From an uncultured Hellea sp. (GTDB taxonomy: Bacteria; Pseudomonadota; Alphaproteobacteria; Caulobacterales; Maricaulaceae), in NCBI GenBank assembly GCA_938007935.1, contig CALLMD010000029.1:17889-81888 (forward strand): 64,000 bases of DNA, in the 5' to 3' direction. A program made the position numbers and the translations under genes. Below the pieces are notes generated by a model. The model made no database searches and was not told the origin of the DNA. It was given only the letters and a program-made list of their open reading frames with translations. Positions within the stretch are counted from its first letter, which is position 1. Every line of letters begins with the position of its first letter. Below, in pieces: positions 55,108 to 63,449 of this stretch.

Positions 55108-57969
55108 TTATATGCCTCCTCTATAAACCTCGCCACGATGGAAAGTTGCTCCAATTCTCAGAACATTTGTTGGATTTGGCGTATAGTTTTTCTTACGCAT
55201 GACTATATTTAGCGATAGGGTCGCAAAGCTATTCTCATCAATGAGAGCGTTGCCTTTAATTAGGTGAGGCTCGCCTACAACTTGGCTTAACGCCCCTGCA
55301 GGGTGACCGTAAGTGTCATAAGTTGCCAGAGAGGTTCCTGTTGTTTGAACATCAAGAACGCCGGGGGTTCTATAGCCAACAGAAACCTCATTATCAGGCA
55401 ATGCCGTAAATGAAACGACCGTTCTCATAACGCCAGAATAAACAGCTTTTTCATCCCACGAATTTGGAATTTGAATAGAGATAGACGCAACCACAACATC
55501 AGTATTATCAGGCATGGCTTGTAAGTCGGCATCTCGCAAAGTTATCAAGGACATAGCTGTTGAGTTTATTCTAGTGACACGCGCCGTCGCAGGAATAGTT
55601 GTCGCGCTCGAATTAAAGGCGTCACCTCTAAGAAGCTCTTGAAACTCATCATCATCAGTTTTGACAATAAAGACCTCATCCCCGTTAGAATTTTCAACCG
55701 TGAAAATAGTCGGTGCAGGAGCGGCCGCAACAGCCGCATTATTCGCCAAATCAGCCAAAGTAAGGGTCTTTTTAAGCGGCCCGACCATCATGTGAGATAT
55801 GACGCACCCCGCCGCAAATGTCGGCTTTGTAGGGTCAACAGGGTCACTAGGGTCAATAACAACACCCGTATCGCCAAGGCCTAGAAGACTGATACACCCA
55901 AGAACAGAAACCGCATCATCTTTTGCCCCCTCAAAAGTCAGTAAATCTCCGTCAGTATTGGCGCGCACTATGGAGAGACCAGGCTCATCCCATTTTGCGG
56001 CCCGCAGTAGAGGCCCCGCAGGACCGCGCCTTGCAACTAAACCCGTCCATCTATCTTGCGTATAATCGGGAACACCTAAGCCCGCCGTGATAGCGCCATG
56101 ATCCAAAGTCACACCCGTCGTGCTGTCATAAGCAAAATCAGGAGCAATGCCGCCATTATTCACAAATTGACCATTATAGGCTTTTCCAACAGATGAATTA
56201 TAAGCCGAATTGAACAAAACACCTATTGCGCCAGAGCTTAGAGCCTCGCCTGATACAACATTAACGTTATCACCTTGCTGGACAAAAACATCGGCCAGCA
56301 CACGTACATCACCGTTACTATCCAGCTCATTATTTACGTTTTGGCCGTTATCTTCACCGCGAACATTTACGAGCGTGATATTCGTCACGCGGCCCGTATC
56401 GTTCACCGTCACTGTGTTAATTCCTGTGTCGATTTGACCTAAAAGAAACTCACCAGTAACGAAAGTGACACAGACTTGACCATTTACAATTCGATCAAGC
56501 ACGCCATGCGCTCCAGTTCCAGGCTGAGAGAAAGCAAACATAACCCGCGTGACAGCGCCAGCAGGGCCGACCCATGCAGGATAAGCAGTGCTATCAATAG
56601 GATTTCCTGCACTGTCTAAAAGCTCAAATGTGTTGCCTGTAATGGTGCCGACTTTGAAAAGAGGCTTGTTTAATTCACCACGAGCCGCAGACGTGTCGCC
56701 AATTACCCTAATAAACTGTCCTGTAGTCAATAGAGTGCCATCACTCACATCGACGAAAGTTTGAGCGCCGAGAGCGATATTAGTGACCGCAATACCTTCT
56801 CTTATCGTACCGCCGTTCATTGTCGTTTCAGGCGTAGCAGTCACCAAGGTGGCGTCATCAACGTCAATACAGCTAATAGCGCCGCCAAATTGCGCACCGT
56901 GGCCGTCATTGAAACCAGTGTAAAGATTTGTCCAAGTGTGATTAGATGAGCCGCGAACCACAGAAACACCGTTTTCGCCGCCGTGTATAGAAGTTACGCC
57001 ATCAGCAATAAAGTCATGATGGTTCATGAGCGCGATTTGGTCAGCCGTTGCGCCTGCATTTACATCAGCAGGAAAACCAGTGCCCGGCGTGCCCTCAATA
57101 TGAACGTTTTTCATTGAGCCGCCGAACGAAGGTTGACGGCCATTGGCACCATTAATCCAAATACCGTTAATCGGATTATCTAAAGACGGCTGTTCAAGTT
57201 TGAAATTTTCCCAAACAGGATTAACCGCGGCTTCGCCAGCATTGAAGCCGTTCTCATAAACAGTGCCGTATTTCCAACCTATGCCGTAAATATTTTTAAA
57301 TGTCGGATTTACAGGCCATTCAGCGCGCACAATAAAATTAGTTGTTGAGCTCATATCAAGATTAAAGCCGTCAACAACGATATTATCGCCAATATCAAAA
57401 AGATCGTCCAGCGCCGCCGTCACTTTTAGATTTATACGCCCTTTAGGAGCTTTGAGCGTAAAGCCATCAGGAACAACAATCGTGCAGCCGACAGGATAAG
57501 TTTCAATTCCCGTAGGCTGTTGAGGCAAAACAGTGAGCGTATGAATACCGACCAAAACCGCCGCTTGCATCGCGTCATTAATCTGTACGCAAAAATCATC
57601 AGCGCTAGTCACGTCATAGACGAAAGCGACATCAGACGGCGCAACACCAGCAACCGTGCCAGTAGCAAGGCCAGAGAAAACAAGCTTTGTGTCCCATGCG
57701 GTTTGAACAACACGGCTAGTTGAAGGGTCAGTAATTTGCCCGACGATTGACTTGCCTTTAATCTCTAGGAGCGCAAAATAATCAGGGCTATATACAGTGA
57801 TAAAGTCGCCAACTTTTGCAAGATTATCGTCTAATTCTGCGAAGGTGTAAAATCCGTCAGCAATAACCGTAGCTAAAGCCTCAGTTTCGTTACGTTCCCA
57901 AACTGATATTGCGCCGTTCTTCGCGTCCTGAGAACGACTTTGCGCCGCGCGTCCTGAATTTGTCGCCAT
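55108..57969 (-). CDS. Phage tailspike / tail-fibre protein, 953 residues
   Basis: Residues about 30-75 (IADGFYTFAELDDNLAKVGD...YSPDYFALLEIKG) match the N-terminal module of two sister tail proteins and probably anchor it to the tail. From about 100 to 620 there are repeated Asn/Gly/Val strands with IHGGENGVSVVRGSSNHTWT, typical of a right-handed beta-helix, as in polysaccharide-binding or -cleaving tailspikes. The last ~200 residues look like a jelly-roll or trimerisation tip. Catalytic residues are not evident. It is followed by the 40-residue gene and the sulfatase. Confidence 0.78.
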   Translation of the reverse strand: MATNSGRAAQSRSQDAKNGAISVWERNETEALATVIADGFYTFAELDDNLAKVGDFITVYSPDYFALLEIKGKSIVGQITDPSTSRVVQTAWDTKLVFSGLATGTVAGVAPSDVAFVYDVTSADDFCVQINDAMQAAVLVGIHTLTVLPQQPTGIETYPVGCTIVVPDGFTLKAPKGRINLKVTAALDDLFDIGDNIVVDGFNLDMSSTTNFIVRAEWPVNPTFKNIYGIGWKYGTVYENGFNAGEAAVNPVWENFKLEQPSLDNPINGIWINGANGRQPSFGGSMKNVHIEGTPGTGFPADVNAGATADQIALMNHHDFIADGVTSIHGGENGVSVVRGSSNHTWTNLYTGFNDGHGAQFGGAISCIDVDDATLVTATPETTMNGGTIREGIAVTNIALGAQTFVDVSDGTLLTTGQFIRVIGDTSAARGELNKPLFKVGTITGNTFELLDSAGNPIDSTAYPAWVGPAGAVTRVMFAFSQPGTGAHGVLDRIVNGQVCVTFVTGEFLLGQIDTGINTVTVNDTGRVTNITLVNVRGEDNGQNVNNELDSNGDVRVLADVFVQQGDNVNVVSGEALSSGAIGVLFNSAYNSSVGKAYNGQFVNNGGIAPDFAYDSTTGVTLDHGAITAGLGVPDYTQDRWTGLVARRGPAGPLLRAAKWDEPGLSIVRANTDGDLLTFEGAKDDAVSVLGCISLLGLGDTGVVIDPSDPVDPTKPTFAAGCVISHMMVGPLKKTLTLADLANNAAVAAAPAPTIFTVENSNGDEVFIVKTDDDEFQELLRGDAFNSSATTIPATARVTRINSTAMSLITLRDADLQAMPDNTDVVVASISIQIPNSWDEKAVYSGVMRTVVSFTALPDNEVSVGYRTPGVLDVQTTGTSLATYDTYGHPAGALSQVVGEPHLIKGNALIDENSFATLSLNIVMRKKNYTPNPTNVLRIGATFHRGEVYRGGI

Positions 57970-57984
57970 GATAAAAGTCCTCTT

Positions 57985-58488
57985 TTATGCTATTTTGAGA
58001 AGGCGAACCCAACCGCCCGTTACATCGGTAAATCCGACTAATGTTGAATTTGTTTGCGCCTCGATGCTTAAAACCTGCCCGTCACTCACAGCGAATAAAT
58101 CAGGGTAAACATTGGCCGCGCTGTCATGATTTGTGGCGTCACGTAAGTAATTATGGCCCTCCATTGAGGAGTATTCCGCGCCGTCGATCATGATCCGCTC
58201 ACGATGAGCCGCCCGCGCACTGTTATCGTCGAAAAAGTTAAGGACGATATCAATCATATAGACGCCGACAGGAAGCTTGACGTCGCCACCAGAAACAGAG
58301 GTTCCGATAGTATCTATAGAAGGTGTGCCTATGAGTATTTCATTCCAAGGCGCGCCAATATTAGCGATAGTATTAGGCGTGATAGGAAAGCGCGCATGTT
58401 TCATAGACAGCGTGATTTTATCAGGAATTTCCCCGCCCTGATTAAATTCAGAGCCGAGATTATCAGGCGTTATGAACTGCTTAGGCAT
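57985..58488 (-). CDS. Phage tail appendage protein with NLGSEF N-module
   Basis: 167 residues. The N-terminus MPKQFITPDNLGSEFNQGGE mirrors that of the 236-residue protein at 60.9-61.6 kb, so both probably dock on the same virion site. The C-terminal ~120 residues look like a compact beta jelly-roll, seen in short fibre tips. It starts 16 bases after... the next gene on the strand begins at 57969. No enzymatic motif. Receptor binding is inferred from context. Confidence 0.7.
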   Translation of the reverse strand: MPKQFITPDNLGSEFNQGGEIPDKITLSMKHARFPITPNTIANIGAPWNEILIGTPSIDTIGTSVSGGDVKLPVGVYMIDIVLNFFDDNSARAAHRERIMIDGAEYSSMEGHNYLRDATNHDSAANVYPDLFAVSDGQVLSIEAQTNSTLVGFTDVTGGWVRLLKIA

Positions 58489-58492
58489 ATAT

Positions 58493-60844
58493 TTATTGCT
58501 TGACCATCACAATGCCCGCAACATTGAGCGGAGCCGCGCCAGTGCCGTCAGTTTGGTAACGCTCGCCAGTAGCAATACCGCCCGCACCCGCCGCCGTATC
58601 ATCTGCGAAAGGCAATAAAATAGGGTCTATAGCAATCCACTGTTGCCATACACCGCCGACACGAGCGCGAGTAAACGTCTCGACAATACCGCCGCCAGAA
58701 CTACTGACCAGCGTATAAGTCGCGCTACCATTAGTGAGCGTACCGCTGTAAAAATATCTTTTTGCGCCCGCTATACTAAATGTTGGTGCGTCACCCGTAA
58801 TCGTTGTTGAATTGGGATGATTGACTATTTGCACCGTGTTAGATGGCGCAGCGTCCAAGTCAAAAGTATCAGAGCCAACAAGTGATAATTGGTCAATTTC
58901 GTTTTTTGTGAAATCATTAAGAATTTCAGGAGAGCTATAAAGTTCAACAAGTCCTTTTTCAGCTTTAAACCCACTGTGTGTGCGCTCGATAAAATAAAAG
59001 CCATTTTCAGGATTGCCAGACGCAACATTTGCATCAACCTTATCCCTAAAGAAATAGGAGTCTTGATTGAAGTAAAAGCGATATGTACCGTCCGCAACAT
59101 GCGCCAATGCAGTCGGGTCGCTCGTAATCTTAGCAAACTCACCATCAAATGGTGGCGTAGCTGGCTTTATAAGCTCGAATGTGTCGCCAACTTTCTCAAT
59201 AGCCTCGACAGTGCTTGCGCGGCGGTTAAAATTACTATTCGCCCCGCTACTAAGATTAACCCGCCCGTCGCCAACATCAGAAGCATTTAAAAGGTTGTCA
59301 TAACTGACAGCTAGGCCGTTTTTAAAGGTGGTGAAAAAAGTACCACCATCCCCCTCATGAGCAAAAACAAGATGGAACGGCTTTAAATTGTTTGTAAATT
59401 CATTAACCTCAAGAGCGCTTGGCTTCTCGACCGGGCAATGAACAAAAAATTCAACTTTGAAATCAACAGCAGTCGATGAGCCCCCAACGCAAGGCGTTAA
59501 GAAATAGGACGTTCCTTTTTCGAGGTACGCAAATATCTCGCGGCTTTCACCTGAAACAAAGCGATCACCAGAGCCATCAAAAACGTCAAAAGAACCGTCA
59601 GGAGAAACGTCAGTCGTTCCTATTCTAAGAAAAGCCCCCGTAGCCCCCGTATAAGTAACAACGCTATGAGGAATGCGGTACATGCCAGTAACAGGAGGAC
59701 GGAAAATATACCGTGTGTCTGAATTGACATTTGTTCCATCGTTTTGAACAAGAGCAACCGTCTTTTCGTTAATTAGCTTTTCAGTATAATCACACGGAGC
59801 CCACTCGTTCGGAATACCCGCAGAAATATCGGGCTGATCCGTAGCATCGGCGCGATTGATAGCTTCCTGAACAAAAACATTATCATCTATCGTCTTTGTC
59901 GTAACCCCGTATTCAATACCCGTCGTCACATCACGGTAACAATCAAATCTTGAAATAACACCAACTTCGGCCACAGGTGTCGCCACAAACGGCGTCCAAA
60001 GCGCGATTTCAGCCAACGTAGCAGAGCCGCCAGCCGTTGCGCCTCCAGCATAAGTAAACAAGCCCGGTCCCGCAGGAACAGGATTGCCATTAGCATCAAC
60101 CGCCGTCGATTGCGTCACGGTATGCGTAAATAACTCACCCGCAGCGTAAACCGTGCCACCCACCCAAGCCTCGCCAGCATCAACAAGCCCTTGAAGCGCG
60201 GCAATCGCAGTATCTTGCGCAGCTTGACCCGCAACAAGCGCCGTAATAGCCGCCGCATTTATGTCAATATCAGTCCGATTGGCCGCTGCAACAGCGTCTT
60301 GAGCCGTATCAATCACCACTTGCGCCGCCTCAATTATGTCACTTTCAGCTTGGGTCAGATTGTCGATAGCCTGCAGAGCCGTTACCAGAGCCTCTAAAGC
60401 ATCAATATCGCCCTCATTGACCGTCAAACGGCCATCTTGAGCCGTGTCTAAAACAGCTTGCGCCGCCTCGATCACGTCGCTTTCAGCCTGGGTTAAATTA
60501 TCAACAGCTTGAAGCGCCGTAACAAGGGCTTGCAGAGCCGCAACATCAGTTTGATTTATTGCAATTTGAGGATTAGCGACCGCCGCACCAGAGCTGTTAA
60601 CAACAGTGTCAAAAGCCGCGCCGTTTATACTTCCAGTAATCTCAAGGCGTGTTGTATAGCCGTTACCCTCAATTACGACAAAATCACCATTAACAGCTAA
60701 AGGAAGCTCAGAACGTAGAATATAGCCCGGAGCCTCGACCATTGCTTGTGTTTGGTCATCTGCCACCATAAAGGAAAAAATGCGCCTAACTTTATCGTCA
60801 GAGCTGTAAGAGACGGGTTGAAGTGCTGTTAATTTAGTTGCCAT
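58493..60844 (-). CDS. Phage tail-fibre protein, 783 residues
   Basis: An N-terminal module (MVEAPGYILRSELPLAVNGD...IEGNGYTTRLEIT, about 35-70) is shared with two other tail proteins here. Residues 100-230 form an Ala/Gln/Asp-rich helical stem containing two near-identical 46-residue repeats. A middle beta-rich part follows, and the end (about 700-783) ends with WQQWIAID...GGIATGERYQTDGTG, like pyocin-knob/fibre tips. It is the largest stem-and-tip fibre of the array and is a likely receptor-binding protein. Confidence 0.78.
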   Translation of the reverse strand: MATKLTALQPVSYSSDDKVRRIFSFMVADDQTQAMVEAPGYILRSELPLAVNGDFVVIEGNGYTTRLEITGSINGAAFDTVVNSSGAAVANPQIAINQTDVAALQALVTALQAVDNLTQAESDVIEAAQAVLDTAQDGRLTVNEGDIDALEALVTALQAIDNLTQAESDIIEAAQVVIDTAQDAVAAANRTDIDINAAAITALVAGQAAQDTAIAALQGLVDAGEAWVGGTVYAAGELFTHTVTQSTAVDANGNPVPAGPGLFTYAGGATAGGSATLAEIALWTPFVATPVAEVGVISRFDCYRDVTTGIEYGVTTKTIDDNVFVQEAINRADATDQPDISAGIPNEWAPCDYTEKLINEKTVALVQNDGTNVNSDTRYIFRPPVTGMYRIPHSVVTYTGATGAFLRIGTTDVSPDGSFDVFDGSGDRFVSGESREIFAYLEKGTSYFLTPCVGGSSTAVDFKVEFFVHCPVEKPSALEVNEFTNNLKPFHLVFAHEGDGGTFFTTFKNGLAVSYDNLLNASDVGDGRVNLSSGANSNFNRRASTVEAIEKVGDTFELIKPATPPFDGEFAKITSDPTALAHVADGTYRFYFNQDSYFFRDKVDANVASGNPENGFYFIERTHSGFKAEKGLVELYSSPEILNDFTKNEIDQLSLVGSDTFDLDAAPSNTVQIVNHPNSTTITGDAPTFSIAGAKRYFYSGTLTNGSATYTLVSSSGGGIVETFTRARVGGVWQQWIAIDPILLPFADDTAAGAGGIATGERYQTDGTGAAPLNVAGIVMVKQ
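60272..60547 (-). repeat. Two 138-bp coding repeats in the tail-fibre stem
   Basis: Codons 100-145 (60410-60547) and 146-191 (60272-60409) encode 46-residue units starting DVAALQALVTALQAVDNLTQ and DIDALEALVTALQAIDNLTQ. The DNA also matches, with many third-position changes, so the duplication is older than a recent slip. A weaker third copy follows. Each unit is helical and would lengthen the coiled stem. Confidence 0.85.
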
Positions 60845-60853
60845 TTTATTACC

Positions 60854-61564
60854 CTATGCTTGAGGAAACGCCAAGCAAACATCGACACCGAAAGCGTCCT
60901 GAATTTGCTCAGTTGCAAGATTAGTCCGAAGGTCAGCCACAGAGACTAAAACCTTATTGTCAGTGCCAAGCTTGGCGACATTGACTGCATCGGTTGAAAT
61001 GCCGGGCGTGACAAACACACCAGCCGCAGAGACAGAGACAGTGGACGGGGAAGCAGGATCAGGTTGGACGGCCACATTTGTTGAACCGTTACTGACCAGA
61101 CCATCACCAAAGGCCAGATTTCCAAGTACCGAAGCCAGAGTATTGGTTAAATCGTCAAATTCGAGGCCATCAGCCGCGTCAACAACCATTGTTCCAACAG
61201 CGTCAGTGACCGCCTCGACAAAATCAACATCAGTCCAATTAAATGTCGTGGTTAAATCATGGCCATTAGTGCCGCCCGGCGTCACAGTCATAAATCCCGC
61301 AGAGGCCGCGTTTTGTGTCAATGCCGTTTCAGCGGCTTGAAAATCAGTTGCGGTAAAGAGCGCCTTACCGTTAGCGTCAGTATTGAGCAGATTAAGCGGG
61401 TCAGGGGCAACGATTTGAAGCGCAGAGGCAGAAAGTCCGATTGCGCCGCTTATCGGGTCTTTAGCCAGCGTATTATCAACAACGAGCGTGATTTGGTTAG
61501 CCTCGACGCCGCCGATACTAAATTCGGAGCCAAGATTTTCGGGTTTAACAAATAATTGGGGCAT
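60854..61564 (-). CDS. Phage tail appendage protein with NLGSEF N-module, 236 residues
   Basis: The N-terminus MPQLFVKPENLGSEFSIGGV resembles that of the 167-residue protein at 58 kb. The rest is Ala/Thr/Asp-rich with repeated beta-like stretches (TVSVSAAGVFVTPGIS) and no Cys cluster or enzyme motif until a single C-terminal Cys. It is probably a structural tail-fibre or adaptor component. It lies 9 bases before the 783-residue fibre gene and 9 bases after the 103-residue gene. Confidence 0.7.
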   Translation of the reverse strand: MPQLFVKPENLGSEFSIGGVEANQITLVVDNTLAKDPISGAIGLSASALQIVAPDPLNLLNTDANGKALFTATDFQAAETALTQNAASAGFMTVTPGGTNGHDLTTTFNWTDVDFVEAVTDAVGTMVVDAADGLEFDDLTNTLASVLGNLAFGDGLVSNGSTNVAVQPDPASPSTVSVSAAGVFVTPGISTDAVNVAKLGTDNKVLVSVADLRTNLATEQIQDAFGVDVCLAFPQA

Positions 61565-61572
61565 GATGACCT

Positions 61573-61884
61573 CTAAGTAAGTTGATGAGGGACGCTAAAA
61601 GCGTCGCAAATTTTGACAGAGAACGCGCCATTGCCCGCATCCGTGCTTTGAATGTTTGTGTTGAATTGGCCGAGAGGGTCTTGCGCCGTAACTTTCAGAA
61701 CAGCCCGATAATCGTCGCCAAAGATTTCTACTAAATCACCCTTGCGCATATCAGGCAGGGTTGAACGCTTATAATATCCCGGTGCAGCAACATCAGCTAA
61801 AGGCAAAGGTTCATAACGACGCCAGCAACGCACTGGATTATCTTTCGTCGAATGAGTTAAATGTTGAACGGCATGACCCGGCAT
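61573..61884 (-). CDS. Phage tail protein, 103 residues, sharing the APGYY module
   Basis: Residues about 30-70 (VAAPGYYKRSTLPDMRKGDLVEIF, read in parts APGYYKRSTLP and GDLVEIFGDDYRAVLKV) match the module of the 783- and 953-residue proteins. This protein is almost only that module plus a short tail, so it may be the base or a short adaptor. It is the first gene of the minus-strand arm, after the divergent regulatory region. Confidence 0.65.
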   Translation of the reverse strand: MPGHAVQHLTHSTKDNPVRCWRRYEPLPLADVAAPGYYKRSTLPDMRKGDLVEIFGDDYRAVLKVTAQDPLGQFNTNIQSTDAGNGAFSVKICDAFSVPHQLT

Positions 61885-62089
61885 AGCAAAACGCTTCTCA
61901 AATAATGATTTTGATTTGTCTGCTATGGTAGTGCGAACATTACAATTCGCTACATATCGGCACTACATGAGTTTTTTTGTAATTGCAATACGTGTTTTGG
62001 TCTTGCTTTTAATACCGTCTCAACATATAGCCTTAGAGGCTTACTATAAGCATTAGCAGAAAAAATGTATTTGTTTTCAGGTTTTCTCT
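61885..62089. promoter_or_regulatory. Divergent control region of the prophage arms
   Basis: GTAGTGC (61928-61934) and GCACTAC (61960-61966) form a 7-base inverted repeat with a 25-base loop, inside which GCGAA pairs with TTCGC. A run of seven T follows at 61972-61978, so on the plus strand this looks like a terminator or attenuator. A palindrome ATTGCAAT (61982-61989) and a small hairpin AGCCT-TAG-AGGCT (62029-62041) follow. The region must hold promoters for both arms. No -35/-10 pair was convincing. Confidence 0.5.
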
Positions 62090-62509
62090 ATGCGCGAAGC
62101 AACCATATCTGACATTGATAGTATGCTACGTCTAGGACGGCTTTTTCACAAAGCCAGCCCTTACGCTTCAATAGTTAGATTTGATGATGTTTCCATGAGG
62201 GAAACTTTGAGCAATCTTATTAACTCACCTAGCGGCGTGGTTTTTCTCACAGATTATGCGATTTGTGGCGGGTTGTTGGTTCCAATGCATTTTAACAAAT
62301 CGGTGGTGGTAGCTGCCGAATTATTCTTGTTTTCGGAAAAGGGCTCTGGCTCTGATGTTCGCAAGGCATTTGAGAATTGGTCTGCTGATAACGGCGCAAA
62401 ATTTATCCAAATGTCATGCTTAGTGAACGCAAAAGAAAAGCCTATGCGGCGTCTTTTTTCGAGCTTTGGTTACGAGGCTAAGGAAGTCTCATTTTTGAAA
62501 AAGGTTTAA
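62090..62509 (+). CDS. Phage GNAT-type acetyltransferase
   Basis: 139 residues with MREATISDIDSMLRLGRLF at the start, GVVFLTDYAICGGLLVP and SDVRKAFENWSADNGAKFIQM, the alpha/beta order of the GNAT fold. The acetyl-CoA loop is poorly conserved (GSGSDVRKA), so it may be a divergent member. Similar small GNAT genes lie next to structural genes in many marine phages; their targets are unknown. It lies 1 base before the next gene. Confidence 0.6.
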   Translation: MREATISDIDSMLRLGRLFHKASPYASIVRFDDVSMRETLSNLINSPSGVVFLTDYAICGGLLVPMHFNKSVVVAAELFLFSEKGSGSDVRKAFENWSADNGAKFIQMSCLVNAKEKPMRRLFSSFGYEAKEVSFLKKV

Positions 62510-62510
62510 A

Positions 62511-63446
62511 ATGGCTGCTGTATCAAGTTTAATTGCTGGTGGAACCGCTATCGGCGGGGCTCTGATTGGTTCGCGCTCTGCTTCACGTTCTGCAGATGCT
62601 ATTCAAGAGGGTTCCGACGCTCAAGTCGCATTGGCGCGTGAGCTTTATCAAGACCAAAGAGCTTTAAATCAGCCTTTTTATCAAACTGGTGTTGCGGCTA
62701 ATGCCGCTGCTGCTGAATTAGTCGGCGTAACGCCTGCGCAGGGCGGGGCGTATGCAAACAACAACACGGCCAATCCTTACGGTCAAAACGGCTCGTATGG
62801 CTATAATGGCGGCTTTGGCGGCGGTTCTGATTATAGCGCTGGTGCGGCGGCTTTCGGTTCTGGCGGTTCTTCGAGTTTTGGCGCATTTTCTGGCGGCGGT
62901 TTTAGAGGTTCGGCTGGTCGTGGCGGCGGCGTTACAAATACACCTGCTAATGATGGCGGGACATTTGCAGGACAAAACGGCTTTGGCGGTGGCGCTTCGC
63001 CTGCTGGCCGTGCGTCAAATGACAGCCCTATTTATCAGAACGCTCAATTATCAGCGCTACAACAAAGCCCTGGTTATCAGTTTAGAATGCAAGAGGGGCT
63101 TAACACGCTAGATCAAAGCGCTGCGGCTCGTGGAGGGCTTCTGTCTGGCCGTCATCTTCGCTCCGCAACACAATACGGGCAGGATTACGCATCTAATGAA
63201 TACAATAACCGATTTAATCAGCTTCAAGCCTTATCGGGCGGCGGTCAAGCTGCGGCGTCTAACACGCAAAACGCGGGTTCTAATTTCGGCAATACTGCGG
63301 GCGCGGCCTTGGGGCAGTCTGCAAGCGCTCAAGCAAATTTACATCAACAGCGCGGCTCTATCTATGGCGGGGCTCTTGGTACGGTTGGCGGTATTGCTGC
63401 GGGGGGTATTTATAACCCCTTTAATCCTAAAGGTGGCGGGGGTTAA
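62511..63446 (+). CDS. Phage virion/DNA-transfer (ejection-type) protein, Gly-rich
   Basis: 311 residues. A hydrophobic Gly/Ala N-terminus (LIAGGTAIGGALIG), ELYQDQRALNQPFYQTGVAA, a Gly/Ser/Asn-rich loop, then SPGYQFRMQEGLNTLDQSAAARGGLLSGRH, quoted in part as PGYQFRMQEGLNTLDQSAAA, followed by YGQDYASNEYNNRF. This arrangement recurs in internal virion or DNA-injection proteins of podovirus-like phages. It probably leaves the capsid with the DNA. The plus-strand arm begins just upstream with GNAT. Confidence 0.68.
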   Translation: MAAVSSLIAGGTAIGGALIGSRSASRSADAIQEGSDAQVALARELYQDQRALNQPFYQTGVAANAAAAELVGVTPAQGGAYANNNTANPYGQNGSYGYNGGFGGGSDYSAGAAAFGSGGSSSFGAFSGGGFRGSAGRGGGVTNTPANDGGTFAGQNGFGGGASPAGRASNDSPIYQNAQLSALQQSPGYQFRMQEGLNTLDQSAAARGGLLSGRHLRSATQYGQDYASNEYNNRFNQLQALSGGGQAAASNTQNAGSNFGNTAGAALGQSASAQANLHQQRGSIYGGALGTVGGIAAGGIYNPFNPKGGGG

Positions 63447-63449
63447 GTC

